A DNA stretch of 64,000 bases from Mucilaginibacter flavidus. GTDB taxonomy: Bacteria; Bacteroidota; Bacteroidia; Sphingobacteriales; Sphingobacteriaceae. Position 1 is the stretch's first letter, and every line of letters begins with the position of its first letter. Under the pieces are notes generated by a model. It saw nothing but the letters and a program-made list of their open reading frames with translations, was not told the DNA's origin and searched no databases. The position numbers and the translations under genes are program-made. Of the stretch, positions 9,745-18,901 are shown piece after piece. The stretch covers positions 171,884-235,883 of the forward strand of contig NZ_JAMXOE010000009.1 of NCBI RefSeq assembly GCF_024055575.1, written 5' to 3'.

Positions 9745-11022
9745 TTAAGAGTTAATATACTTTCTAATTACATCCGCTATATAATCATAATGACTTTCAT
9801 CAAGTCCTGGCCACACACCAAGCCAAAAAGACTGATTCATTATGATGTCTGTATTTGTAAGCTCGCCGACAACTTTGTATTCTACATTTGTATATGCAGG
9901 CTGTCTCAATAAATTTCCGGCGAACAATAAACGTGTGCCTATTTTGTTTTGCTCAAGATGTTGAACAAGCATATGCCTATCAGAAGCATCACCTTCTCTA
10001 AGTGTTAACAAAAAGCCGAACCACGATGGGTCACTAAATTCTGTTGGCTTTGGAAGAATAAATATTTCTTCGAATTCCTTCATTTTATCATAAAGCAACT
10101 TGAAGTTTTCTTTGCGTTTTTCAACGAAACGATCAACCTTACGTAACTGTGACACCCCCAAAGCGGCCTGCATATCAGTTACTTTCAAATTAAACCCGAT
10201 GTGCGAGTAAGTATATTTATGGTCGTAGCCATATGGTAATGAGCCCAATTGTTGTGAGAACCGACATCCGCAGGTATTATCTTTCCCTGGTTCACAATAG
10301 CAATCACGCCCCCAATCCCTAAAACTTTCTGCAATTTTTGCTAACTCTGAATTATTAATTAAAACGGCACCTCCTTCACCCATTGTTATGTGATGAGCGG
10401 GGTAGAAAGAAAATGTTGAAATATCACCAAAAGTGCCGGTTTTTTTTCCTCGGTATGTAGCACCTAACGAGTCACAATCATCCTCAACTACCCATAAATT
10501 GTATTTTTTTGCCACGCGCATTACTTCATCCAGGTTAAATGGATTGCCTAAAGAATGCGCAATCATTATTGCTTTTGTCTTCGCTGAAACAGCCAACTCT
10601 AAAAGTTCCGCCTGAACATTGTGCGTTGCAATATCAACGTCTACAAATACAGGAATAGCACCAAATTGAACAATTGGATTAACTGTGGTTGGGAATCCTG
10701 CGGCTACTGTAATAACCTCATCTCCTCTTTTAATAGCCCTTTCGCCAAGTTTAGGCGAAGTCAATGTGTAAAATGCCACTAGATTTGCGGAAGAGCCTGA
10801 ATTTACCAGTAACGATTTATTTGCTCCAAAGTAAGTGGTGAAATTGTGTTCAAATTCATTTGCAAAACGACCGGCAGTAAGCCAGCCATCGGCAACGGAT
10901 TCCATGCACAATAACAGGTCATCTTCTTCAATGACCTTCCCGGTAACCGGTATATAATTTACTCCCGGAATACTCTTTTGAAATGTTTTGAGGTTATAAT
11001 CTTTATTATTTATAGTAATCAT
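9745..11022 (-). CDS. rfbH: CDP-4-keto-6-deoxyglucose 3-dehydratase (E1)
   Basis: A 425-residue PMP-dependent enzyme that removes the C3 hydroxyl of CDP-4-keto-6-deoxyglucose together with a reductase. The aminotransferase-fold Lys is replaced by His in FYPAHHITMGEGG (His 210/211), as in the E1 family. The [2Fe-2S] cysteines are Cys183, Cys241, Cys243 and Cys251, giving exactly the C-X57-C-X-C-X7-C spacing of E1. The start overlaps the end of the upstream paratose synthase gene by 17 bp. This is one of the safest calls in the operon. Confidence 0.93.
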   Translation of the reverse strand: MITINNKDYNLKTFQKSIPGVNYIPVTGKVIEEDDLLLCMESVADGWLTAGRFANEFEHNFTTYFGANKSLLVNSGSSANLVAFYTLTSPKLGERAIKRGDEVITVAAGFPTTVNPIVQFGAIPVFVDVDIATHNVQAELLELAVSAKTKAIMIAHSLGNPFNLDEVMRVAKKYNLWVVEDDCDSLGATYRGKKTGTFGDISTFSFYPAHHITMGEGGAVLINNSELAKIAESFRDWGRDCYCEPGKDNTCGCRFSQQLGSLPYGYDHKYTYSHIGFNLKVTDMQAALGVSQLRKVDRFVEKRKENFKLLYDKMKEFEEIFILPKPTEFSDPSWFGFLLTLREGDASDRHMLVQHLEQNKIGTRLLFAGNLLRQPAYTNVEYKVVGELTNTDIIMNQSFWLGVWPGLDESHYDYIADVIRKYINS

Positions 11023-11902
11023 AAAGCGATTGTTTTTCTTTATTTATAGTTTCTATTAAACCCTGATCAATACTGTATTTTGGATTCCAGCCTAACTTTG
11101 TCAAAAAATCAATATTAGCAACGGCATACATGATTTCGTTTGGTCTTGTTGGTAACGCACCGAAGTTTAACAATAGATCATTATTCCCAATAGCTTCCTT
11201 TATTTTTTGTATTAAATATCTAAGTTCTATTCCTGATCCAGATCCTAACTGAACATTCGAATAGCCAGGCAAATTTTCAGCGTTATCAAACAAAACCAGG
11301 TAAGCAGACATAACATCAGCTATATATACAAAATCTCTAACTTGAATGCCCTCAGAAAAATTTATAGACTTATCGCCGTTACGGATTTTGGAAATAACAA
11401 AGGTTACAAGTTTAGACACATCATCACCCGGTCCATAGAAATATTGCAACTCAATGTCCACTACTTTTACCGAACCGCGCTCAAGTTTTAAAATTTCAGA
11501 AAATTGTTTCTTTGATAATGAGTAAGAATTTAAATTCTGTGGTAATGCAGTATTCGCATAAAAAAAATACTTTACGTTGTATTCAACACTCCATTCTAAA
11601 AGCTTAATCGAAAAAAACAAATTTGCATTATAAATACTGCTCAACGATTCTCCTTTCCGGCCGTAGGACGCTGCAGTATGAACTATACAATCTATATTTT
11701 CTGTCTCAAAAAAATGCTTGTGATCAAAAGTTTCTATATCGTATAATTTTATCCTGTTTATAAGATGGTTTAAGCGTTTTACGTTAGAGGTTTCTCTTTT
11801 TAATACCGTCACTTTAAAACCCTTTTTTAAAAAAGTCTCAACCAGGTTACTTCCGAGGTAGCCCGTTCCACCAGTTATTAAAATGTTAGTTATCGCGCCC
11901 AT
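11006..11902 (-). CDS. Probable CDP-paratose synthase (CDP-4-keto-3,6-dideoxyglucose reductase)
   Basis: A 298-residue short-chain dehydrogenase with GGTGYLG (residues 11-17) and a YSLSK active-site motif (127-131). It is expected to reduce the 4-keto group of CDP-4-keto-3,6-dideoxyglucose. RfbS (paratose) and RfbJ (abequose) synthases are related and hard to separate by eye; paratose is chosen because a CDP-paratose 2-epimerase gene follows in the operon. It overlaps rfbG by 13 bp and rfbH by 17 bp, so the three are translationally linked. The family is clear; stereochemistry is inferred. Confidence 0.72.
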   Translation of the reverse strand: MGAITNILITGGTGYLGSNLVETFLKKGFKVTVLKRETSNVKRLNHLINRIKLYDIETFDHKHFFETENIDCIVHTAASYGRKGESLSSIYNANLFFSIKLLEWSVEYNVKYFFYANTALPQNLNSYSLSKKQFSEILKLERGSVKVVDIELQYFYGPGDDVSKLVTFVISKIRNGDKSINFSEGIQVRDFVYIADVMSAYLVLFDNAENLPGYSNVQLGSGSGIELRYLIQKIKEAIGNNDLLLNFGALPTRPNEIMYAVANIDFLTKLGWNPKYSIDQGLIETINKEKQSLYDYYK

Positions 11903-12978
11903 AATATTCCTTTTTTTAAAGCGCTTGAGGTGTATAGACTGATTTGTTGCTTCCTCTTTTCAAAAATATTTTCTTTTGCAATATCGTCATGGTATCCGGC
12001 AACTGTAAATGCAACGGTTTCATCGAATGAAAGCACCGGCCTCCAGTTTAGATAATTTACCGCTTTAGATATATCTAGCTTTAACAATATTGCCTCATGC
12101 GGTTTATCCATAATTTCCGGGGTAGTGTAACCTCCTTTATTATCAATATGCAATATTCTTTCAATCAAATCTTTAACAGAATAATTCATTGTGTCTTCAG
12201 GGCCAAAATTCCAACCGCCTGTAAATTTCCTGCCATTTATAAGCAATGCAGCGCCTAAATTTAGATAGCCGCTTAAAGGTTCAAGAACGTGCTGCCATGG
12301 CCTTGTTGCGTGTGGGTTACGCACTAATAACTTTTCTCCTTTTCTATAAGCTCTAAAATAATCCGGCAAAATACGGTCGGCTGCCCAATCGCCGCCGCCT
12401 ATAACATTGCCGGCCCTTGCAGAGGCTATTAAACACGTACCCTCATCTTTGAAAAATGAGTTTTGATACGAGGCAGTGATTAATTCGGAACAACCTTTTG
12501 AAGCACTATAAGGGTCTTTTCCACCCATAGGATCGTTTTCGCGATATCCCCAAACCCATTCCTTGTTATCGTAACATTTATCACTGGTTACATTAATTGC
12601 AACTTTTACAGAAGGAGTTTTACGTACGGCTTCAAAAAAATTAACGGTGCCCATTAAATTGGTTTCAAATGTATTAACCGGATCATGATAGGAAAGTAAA
12701 ACCAGTGGTTGGGCTGCCAGGTGAAACGCAATATCTGGCTGCACGGCATCAAAGTAAGCTGTAAGTTTAGCACTATCACGAACATCGCCCTCTAAATGGT
12801 GGATTTCGGTTGCCAGGTTACAGGTTGCAAAATTATCCATGGCCGAGTAGGGCGCCAGTGCATATCCGTAGACTTCGGCCCCAAGTTCTTTAAGCCAAAT
12901 ACACAGCCATGATCCTTTAAATCCTGTATGCCCGGTTACAAGTACTTTTTTTCCTTTATAACAATTTCCGAAAACCAT
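11890..12978 (-). CDS. rfbG: CDP-glucose 4,6-dehydratase
   Basis: This 362-residue SDR enzyme converts CDP-glucose to CDP-4-keto-6-deoxyglucose. It has GHTGFKG (residues 16-22), the TSDKCY motif (131-136) and YSASK (157-161) as catalytic YxxxK. The GYRENDPMGGKDPYSASKG and RAGNVIGGGDWAADRILPD blocks are hallmarks of RfbG. It is separated from rfbF by 3 bp and overlaps the paratose synthase gene, so it is in one transcript with the rest of the CDP-dideoxyhexose cassette. Confidence 0.93.
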   Translation of the reverse strand: MVFGNCYKGKKVLVTGHTGFKGSWLCIWLKELGAEVYGYALAPYSAMDNFATCNLATEIHHLEGDVRDSAKLTAYFDAVQPDIAFHLAAQPLVLLSYHDPVNTFETNLMGTVNFFEAVRKTPSVKVAINVTSDKCYDNKEWVWGYRENDPMGGKDPYSASKGCSELITASYQNSFFKDEGTCLIASARAGNVIGGGDWAADRILPDYFRAYRKGEKLLVRNPHATRPWQHVLEPLSGYLNLGAALLINGRKFTGGWNFGPEDTMNYSVKDLIERILHIDNKGGYTTPEIMDKPHEAILLKLDISKAVNYLNWRPVLSFDETVAFTVAGYHDDIAKENIFEKRKQQISLYTSSALKKGILWAR

Positions 12979-12981
12979 AGC

Positions 12982-13752
12982 TTACCAATTTTTCCATTTA
13001 GCTTTATTGTTAGACCAATCTCCCTCTAATTCCTGCTTATCTCGCAGCGTGTCCATTGGTTTCCAAAAGCCCTCATGTTTGAATGACATGAGTTGACTAT
13101 CGCTGGCAAGTTTTTCCATTGGTTCTTGTTCCCACAACGTATGGTCACCTTCGATATAATCAAACACCGCTGGCTCACATACAAAAAAACCGCCGTTAAT
13201 CCATGAACCGTCGCCTTTGGGTTTTTCCATGAATGAATGCACAGATTGGTCCCCGGAAATATTTAAAGCTCCAAATCTTCCCGACGGCTGAACTGCGGTC
13301 ACAGTACAATGTTTTCCGCCTTGCTTATGTACTTCCAATAGTTTTTTTATGTCAACATCACCAACTCCATCTCCGTAGGTTAGCATAAACGTGTCGTTCT
13401 CCACATGCTTTGCTATCCTTTTTATTCTTCCGCCGGTCATTGAATCATTGCCTGTATCCACCAGGGTAATTTTCCACGGCTCTGCCTGTGAGTCGTGCAC
13501 CTTCACAGTGTTATTGGTCATATCAATAGTTACATCAGATTTATGCAAAAAGTAATTGGAGAAAAATTCCTTTATAACATAACCTTTGTAACCAAGGCAA
13601 ACCACAAAATCATTAAACCCATATGAGGAATAAATTTTCATGATATGCCATAGAATCGGCATTCCACCAATTTCAACCATCGGTTTTGGCTTTAGAACAG
13701 TTTCCTCTGAAAGCCTGGTACCTAAACCACCCGCTAATAATACAACCTTCAT
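12982..13752 (-). CDS. rfbF: Glucose-1-phosphate cytidylyltransferase
   Basis: A 256-residue nucleotidyltransferase that makes CDP-glucose from CTP and glucose 1-phosphate, the entry step of the 3,6-dideoxyhexose pathway. The start at 13752 is chosen because MKVVLLAGGLGTRLSEET is the canonical N-terminus; the longer frame from 13827 only adds residues overlapping the preceding gene. Motifs: GGLGTRLSEET (residues 8-18), KPKPM (21-25), and TYGDGVGDVD with the metal-binding Asp. It lies 17 bp downstream of the reductase gene and 3 bp before rfbG. Confidence 0.93.
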   Translation of the reverse strand: MKVVLLAGGLGTRLSEETVLKPKPMVEIGGMPILWHIMKIYSSYGFNDFVVCLGYKGYVIKEFFSNYFLHKSDVTIDMTNNTVKVHDSQAEPWKITLVDTGNDSMTGGRIKRIAKHVENDTFMLTYGDGVGDVDIKKLLEVHKQGGKHCTVTAVQPSGRFGALNISGDQSVHSFMEKPKGDGSWINGGFFVCEPAVFDYIEGDHTLWEQEPMEKLASDSQLMSFKHEGFWKPMDTLRDKQELEGDWSNNKAKWKNW

Positions 13753-13769
13753 ATTTTTATTTGTTTTTC

Positions 13770-14807
13770 TTAGATAATTAATACAGATACATCGTTGGTT
13801 AAAGGAAAGCTGCAGCACAGCAAACACTCATCTGCCAGTAATTCGTCCAATGGTTTTTGCACACCAATCATTTTTACTTCGCCACATAATATCTTGCCTT
13901 TACATATAAAACAACTTCCGGTTTGGCATGAATAATCCAAATCAATATTTGCATCTAACCCAGCCTCCAAAATGCTTTTGCCTTTTATCACTTCTACCAG
14001 CTCTTTCACTCCATTTTTTTCAACGGACACCATCTGCGTGGTAATATTCTCAAAATCAGCAGGATCTCTAACTAATTCAAAATCCTCAGTAAATATATTT
14101 TTCTCATCAAGCCCTAACCCAGTTAATGAGGTTTTAACCGATTCTTTTAAACCGGCCGGGCCGCATATATAATGCAGCGACTCTTTAAAATCGCCCACAT
14201 TTTTCATGATGGAAAAAACTTTGTTTGGGTTGATACGCCCCTCAATGATATTGGGATTGTTTACCGGTATTGTTAACCTGGTATGAAAATGCCAGGCCGA
14301 AAACGTATCGCCAAATTTCTCCTGCAACGCTTCAATCTTGTCTTTAAAGATCACCGCTGACGGATTTCTGTTTCCGTATACCAGGGAAACATGCGCACCA
14401 ATTTTATTATGCAGGGCATATTTCGCAATCGACATTAAAGGCGTTATCCCACTTCCGGCACCCCATAGAACGATATGTTTACCTGATAGATCAACATCCG
14501 GGTTCAAAACAAAATCGCCCAGGGGCTGTAAAACCTCCAATACGTCACCCTCCTTAATCACGTCTACCAGGTGATTTGAAACTACGCCACCGATAACTCT
14601 TTTTATGGTAACTTCTAAAAACTCATCTATTCCGGGTGCGGAAGAAAAGGAATATGGTCTGATGTATTTTCGGCCATTTATTCTCACAATAAGCGTTAAA
14701 TACTGGCCGGAGGAATACTTTACCTTTTTTAAACCAGGCTGTTTAAGACACAGGGTAGTTGCGTCATTAGATTCTTGAATAATTTTAACTACTTTAAGTG
14801 TGTACAT
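13770..14807 (-). CDS. FAD/[2Fe-2S] reductase, probable E3 partner of RfbH
   Basis: This 345-residue iron-sulfur flavoprotein reductase has its FAD-binding motif RPYSFSSAPG at residues 50-59, an NAD(P)-binding GAGSGITPLMSI near 116-127, and a plant-type ferredoxin domain at the C-terminus with CQTGSCFIC and a later CLLC. It probably delivers electrons from NAD(P)H to the RfbH/E1 intermediate. As I recall the classical E3 (AscD/RfbI), its ferredoxin domain is N-terminal, whereas here the order is FAD, NAD, ferredoxin, as in PaaE/Hmp-like reductases. The position just upstream of rfbF supports the E3 role. Function inferred, fold confident. Confidence 0.8.
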   Translation of the reverse strand: MYTLKVVKIIQESNDATTLCLKQPGLKKVKYSSGQYLTLIVRINGRKYIRPYSFSSAPGIDEFLEVTIKRVIGGVVSNHLVDVIKEGDVLEVLQPLGDFVLNPDVDLSGKHIVLWGAGSGITPLMSIAKYALHNKIGAHVSLVYGNRNPSAVIFKDKIEALQEKFGDTFSAWHFHTRLTIPVNNPNIIEGRINPNKVFSIMKNVGDFKESLHYICGPAGLKESVKTSLTGLGLDEKNIFTEDFELVRDPADFENITTQMVSVEKNGVKELVEVIKGKSILEAGLDANIDLDYSCQTGSCFICKGKILCGEVKMIGVQKPLDELLADECLLCCSFPLTNDVSVLII

Positions 14808-14948
14808 TGTTTTAGTGTTTCAAGTACATAACCATGTTTTCCCGAATAAAGCTCAAACCGTTTAGGTTTATTCGTGTGAAGCGCGATTCATGCCGGTTAC
14901 AGTCAGAAAAGTTAACCTAAAAGGTCAATCACATTCAAAATGCTCCGA

Positions 14949-17372
14949 TCAGCTTTTTGAAAACAGTTTGCTAACCCAACTGCGTTTAGCTTTTTTATCG
15001 GTTTCTCCGTAACCATAGCCATAACCATAACCGTAGCCATAGCCGTACCCATAGCCGTAACCGTAATAACCGCCTTTTTGAGTTTTTATATCATTAACAA
15101 CCAAATACGAGCGTTTAATTTTTTGGCTAACATTTAAATCGTTTATGATTTGTAACTGTGTTTTAAAAGTGTAATTCTGCCGGACAATAAATAAAGTTAT
15201 ATCCGCAAATTTTTCAATAAGTAACGCGTCCGAAACCAAACCGACGGGTGCACTATCTATTATTATATAATCAAAATGCTTCCGCTGCTCTTCAATCAAT
15301 TGGCCCAACCGTTCATTTAATAATAGTTCTGACGGATTGGGTGGTATAGGGCCTGAAGCGATAATAAAGGAATTCTCCATACTTGTTATGGGTTGCATAA
15401 CTTTTTCTATCGGTAAGTTGCTGGCTGCCATGTAATTGCTAAAGCCATTCTTATTGTCAATACCCAATGAAAATGCAAGTTTCGGTTTCCGGAGATCCAG
15501 GTCCATAAACAATACTTTTTTGCCACTTAGTGCAAGGGCGCCACCTAAATTTAAGCTGATGAAGGATTTACCCTCACCACTCATACTCGAGGTAACCATG
15601 ATTACCTGGGGACTGTCGGTTTTTAGCAGGTAATTTAGATTTGTTCGCAAGCCACGAAACTGTTCTGAAATTATTGATCTGGAGTTTTTAGTAACCACCT
15701 GGCTTTCGCCATCTTCACTATGGCTTATCTCTCCTACAATTGGTACATCCGTAGCGTTTTCAATGTCTAATTTTGATGAAATTTTGACTTTTAGCGACTC
15801 TTTAACAGATATAAAACCAAAGGGAGCCAAAAATGCCATGAACAATAAAAGGACGAACGCAATAACTATGGGTTTTTTTGGTGCAGAATACTCACTTTTT
15901 GCATCATCGATTATCCTGGATGTAGTTATTGTGGATGTTTTTGTAATGGCAGTTTCTTCCCTTTTTTGCAGTAAGAATAAATAAAGCGCTTCTTTAACGT
16001 TTTGCTGCCTTGTATAATCAAGGAAGGTACGTTCTTTGGCGGGAACACTTTTAATTAGCCCTGTAAACGATTGGTTTTTTGACATCAGCGCATTTCTGCT
16101 TATGATGATACTTTTCTTGTATTCGGTAATGCTTCTGGATAGTGTTTCGCGAAACGTTTCCATTTGCTTATCCAGGTTTTTAACCATCGGGTTTTCATCT
16201 GTAGATGAAAGGCTTAACCTGCCCCGCTGCATAACGAGATCATTATATTGGGCCAGTGCGGCGCCAAAATTTGCATCCTGGATAGATAGTGATGAAGGGA
16301 CAACCTTTTTATTATTTGGATCATTCAAATATTTTTCAAGATCTGAAATTACAAGCAATTGAACTTCAAACGCACTTAACTGCTTTTCGTAATCACTTGC
16401 GCTGCCAATAAGGGCCTTTGATTGCTCCTGAACGTCAGCAAGCTGATGTGATTGTTTAAATTGCTGCAACTGATCTTCAACCCCCACTAACTGGTTACTA
16501 ACTAAAGCCAGCTCTCTGTCAATAAATGCCAGGGTGCTATCTGCAATGGAAACTTTGTCTTCTAAATCTGCCTTCAAATAAAGCACCATTAACTCATGAA
16601 GTATTGCTTCCCCTTTTCCCGGGTGTGGATACCTGAGGTTGAGTTCAATGGTAGTAGACAACTTATCAGACAGTGCTGCTTCGTATAAGGAAGAGATTTC
16701 CTCGACACTTGATTCTTTAGATTGAATTTTTACAACATACCCTTTTTTCTCGACAAGAGCAGGAGTTCTGTTGAATACCAGATCGTATTGAAACAACTTT
16801 ATGGGTTCGCCAAATTTGGCTTCGATATCAATATTTTCTTTCGTATTTGTTAGGTGAACCACATTGTCTTCTATGCCGATATTATATTGTTCTTTCGCTA
16901 TCGAATCGGTTTTATAATGTATGTCTATAGTAAAAGGTGATTCTTTGTAAATTTCGATAGGTTTAAATGTGGCTTTTCTAAATACAGCAATGTTTAGCTG
17001 CAGCTTAGTTACAACGTTGGTGATTAAACTACGCGACTGTAATAACCGGACTTCATTATTGGCATTGTTTGGAATCCCAAGCAATGAAGAAACGTCGGTT
17101 AGCGAGCCTAACGCGCCGCCACCCATCATGCCTGCGCCACCACCACCGCCGCTACCTGTTTGTTGCGATACCAGCACCATCGCAGTTGTTGTGTACACAG
17201 GGGTACTGTACCTTTTATATATCAGGAATATCCCCATGAAAATTACAACGCTTCCTAAAAATAATGGCCAGTGATTGATTATTTTTGACAGAACCGCCTT
17301 TAAATCAAATCGTTCTTCACCATGTATGTTGGTAATAATCTTTCCTTTATTTGAATATGTTTTTTCAGCCAT
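14949..17372 (-). CDS. Wzc-like polysaccharide co-polymerase and tyrosine autokinase
   Basis: About 807 residues. The start at 17372 (MAEKTYSNKGK) is preferred; the frame from 17402 would overlap the upstream gene. An N-terminal Wzz domain begins with a transmembrane helix (about residues 35-52) and a Gly/Met-rich loop, followed by a long periplasmic coiled-coil region and a second helix near 515-535. The cytoplasmic BY-kinase domain shows Walker A SMSGEGKS (about 592-599), Walker A' FMDLDLRKPK and Walker B YIIIDSAPVG. The C-terminus has an unbroken alternating Tyr-Gly tail, the expected autophosphorylation cluster. It controls polymer length and export together with the OPX protein encoded 7 bp upstream. 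Confidence 0.92.
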   Translation of the reverse strand: MAEKTYSNKGKIITNIHGEERFDLKAVLSKIINHWPLFLGSVVIFMGIFLIYKRYSTPVYTTTAMVLVSQQTGSGGGGGAGMMGGGALGSLTDVSSLLGIPNNANNEVRLLQSRSLITNVVTKLQLNIAVFRKATFKPIEIYKESPFTIDIHYKTDSIAKEQYNIGIEDNVVHLTNTKENIDIEAKFGEPIKLFQYDLVFNRTPALVEKKGYVVKIQSKESSVEEISSLYEAALSDKLSTTIELNLRYPHPGKGEAILHELMVLYLKADLEDKVSIADSTLAFIDRELALVSNQLVGVEDQLQQFKQSHQLADVQEQSKALIGSASDYEKQLSAFEVQLLVISDLEKYLNDPNNKKVVPSSLSIQDANFGAALAQYNDLVMQRGRLSLSSTDENPMVKNLDKQMETFRETLSRSITEYKKSIIISRNALMSKNQSFTGLIKSVPAKERTFLDYTRQQNVKEALYLFLLQKREETAITKTSTITTSRIIDDAKSEYSAPKKPIVIAFVLLLFMAFLAPFGFISVKESLKVKISSKLDIENATDVPIVGEISHSEDGESQVVTKNSRSIISEQFRGLRTNLNYLLKTDSPQVIMVTSSMSGEGKSFISLNLGGALALSGKKVLFMDLDLRKPKLAFSLGIDNKNGFSNYMAASNLPIEKVMQPITSMENSFIIASGPIPPNPSELLLNERLGQLIEEQRKHFDYIIIDSAPVGLVSDALLIEKFADITLFIVRQNYTFKTQLQIINDLNVSQKIKRSYLVVNDIKTQKGGYYGYGYGYGYGYGYGYGYGYGETDKKAKRSWVSKLFSKS
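15007..15070 (-). repeat. Hexanucleotide tract coding the Tyr-Gly tail of the Wzc-like kinase
   Basis: The plus strand reads as degenerate repeats of the unit CCATAA/CCGTAG/CCGTAC, i.e. Tyr-Gly dipeptides on the minus strand, about ten times in a row. A six-base unit keeps frame if copies are gained or lost, so the tract could vary in length without breaking the gene. Tract seen directly; variability is inferred. Confidence 0.75.
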
Positions 17373-17379
17373 AATAATT

Positions 17380-18192
17380 TCAACGCCTTGTGGCAAATAC
17401 AATAATTAAAGATAAAATGGTTCCTGCTATCGAGATATATTTGGTCTGGGCGGCGTCGGTAGCATCAGATTTAGCTTTTCTTGCCTCAACATATATGAAG
17501 TCGTTTTGGCGCAGATAAAAATATGGCGCCGACATGATGTTGCTATTTTTAAGATTGATACGGTACGGTGTCCTGGTGCCATCCGGGTTATCCCGGATCA
17601 GCAACACATTCTCGCGCTTTCCGAATATGGTCAGGTCGCCCGCAAGTGCCAAAGCATCAAGTATTGTAACTTTTTCATTTGGCATTGTATAGGTGCCTGG
17701 CCTCAGCACTTCGCCCGTAACATTTATTTTAAAATTTGCGAACCGGACATTCACGGTTGCATCTTTATAGTATTTGTTAACGGCGGCTTGAATAACCTGT
17801 GTGGCTTCAAAAGTTGTTAAGCCGGCAAGCTTAACTTTTCCGATTATAGAAATATTAACGGTTCCTTCCTTATCTACCAGGTAACCAGATGAAGAGCTTG
17901 CGCCAACATTTGAAAAAAGAGCGGCGGCCCCTAAAGCGGTAGCATTACTGCTTGTAATATTTCCCGTTGAAACAGGGCCCGAAGACTGGGGATCTATTGT
18001 TTGAATATTGATCGTTAGTATATCATCGACCAATATTTTAGGTTCTGCATATTCCCCTTTGGCAATCGTTTTTAAATCCCCGGAATCAGGTATGTCCTGA
18101 AAATATTTGATTTTTTTCGTCGACGAGCAAGAAGTCGTTAACAAAAATAAAAAAAACAGAGGGTAATAAATTAAAAGTGTTTTTCTATTCAT
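17380..18192 (-). CDS. Polysaccharide export outer-membrane lipoprotein (OPX/Wza type)
   Basis: This 270-residue first gene of the operon has a lipoprotein signal ending in LTTSC (Cys about residue 22). A Poly_export domain follows (VDDILTINIQT around residues 55-66, with VDKEGTVNISIIGKVKLAGLT) and a SLBB-type segment (INVTGEVLRPGTYTMPNEKVTILDALALAGD). A hydrophobic C-terminal helix (ISIAGTILSLIIVF) fits the barrel-forming end of OPX proteins. With the Wzc-like kinase it should form the export channel. No intrinsic terminator was seen between it and the kinase gene. Confidence 0.9.
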   Translation of the reverse strand: MNRKTLLIYYPLFFLFLLTTSCSSTKKIKYFQDIPDSGDLKTIAKGEYAEPKILVDDILTINIQTIDPQSSGPVSTGNITSSNATALGAAALFSNVGASSSSGYLVDKEGTVNISIIGKVKLAGLTTFEATQVIQAAVNKYYKDATVNVRFANFKINVTGEVLRPGTYTMPNEKVTILDALALAGDLTIFGKRENVLLIRDNPDGTRTPYRINLKNSNIMSAPYFYLRQNDFIYVEARKAKSDATDAAQTKYISIAGTILSLIIVFATRR

Positions 18193-18587
18193 TTAATTAA
18201 TGTTATTCGTAATAAATGCATCGCAAGATAATCAAAAATACAAATATTTACATCTTTTTTTAAATATTTTCAATAAACCAGTGTTTTATAGCTTTGTTAC
18301 GTAAATTTTATTGCTGTATTACAAAGCTTTAACATGAAATTTATAGTAATTATCATTTAATATTTACATAAATTTAATTTTTACTAAAAAATGGTATGTT
18401 GTTTATGGATTTTTTAATAAATAAAGTCCATTAATGATATTTATTTGATTGCTTAGCCTATTTTATTTGTTTTTTTTTGAAAAATAAGTTCGTTTTTGCT
18501 AAAAAACAGGTAGCGTTAAAGATTAAGGTATAATGATTGCAAACCCGTTCAAGGCCGGTGTATAGAATTATCAGTGCGGTTAACGAA

Positions 18588-18613
18588 GCGTTCCATTTTT
18601 GCACATGGAACGC
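18588..18613. repeat. Inverted repeat, 9-bp arms
   Basis: GCGTTCCAT at 18588-18596 and its exact reverse complement at 18605-18613 flank an 8-base loop. The arms are followed at once by another GGAACGTTC-like palindrome. Function unknown: it could be a hairpin, a REP-type element or a relic of a mobile element. Confidence 0.6.
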
Positions 18614-18708
18614 CCGGAACGTTCTGAAACATCCTCATTATCAGCGTATTCATTTTTTGAAAAATCCGCAAATAGCTGAATCAAACGATATAAAACATGC
18701 GTTTCGGC

Positions 18709-18734
18709 GTAGAGACGCAATGTTTTGCGTCTCC
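18709..18734. repeat. Dispersed palindromic repeat, GTAGAGACGCAA family
   Basis: GTAGAGACGCAA followed by TG-rich bases and TTGCGTCTCC forms a near-perfect hairpin. The same family occurs at 42706-42827 and 52025-52203, always between genes. It resembles REP-type elements; no cognate transposase is seen in the window. Confidence 0.75.
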
Positions 18735-18901
18735 CATATGCTATTCACGCCACCTAAGTTAAAGATGCAAGGTCGTTGTGTACCGGAGACGCCTCCCCAA
18801 ATTAGTTTTAACCAGTCTCTAAGATGCGTCAACCCACTGACAAAACAGTGTCAGCACTTTAACCAAATCAACCCCTTAAATTTGTGGTAATCACTACAAC
18901 A

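Larger units (their letters stand above)
18193..18901. other. Intergenic region between divergent genes, promoter-bearing and repeat-bearing
   Basis: The left half (18193-18530) is very AT-rich and should hold the promoter of the polysaccharide operon. A TAnnTTTG-like element on the minus strand lies at 18233-18240, but I could not find a matching -33 element, so it is not called. The right half (18540-18860) contains inverted repeats listed separately. A 117-codon plus-strand frame over this part (18537-18890) is only a translation of the repeats. No gene is supported. Confidence 0.5.

Noticed and set aside
18233..18240. TATTTTTG as promoter box of the polysaccharide operon
   Set aside because: No matching upstream element at the right distance was found; AT-rich sequence gives such boxes by chance.
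18537..18890. A 117-codon plus-strand frame before the RepA-like gene
   Set aside because: It translates inverted repeats and palindromes; no domain, and the composition is that of non-coding DNA.
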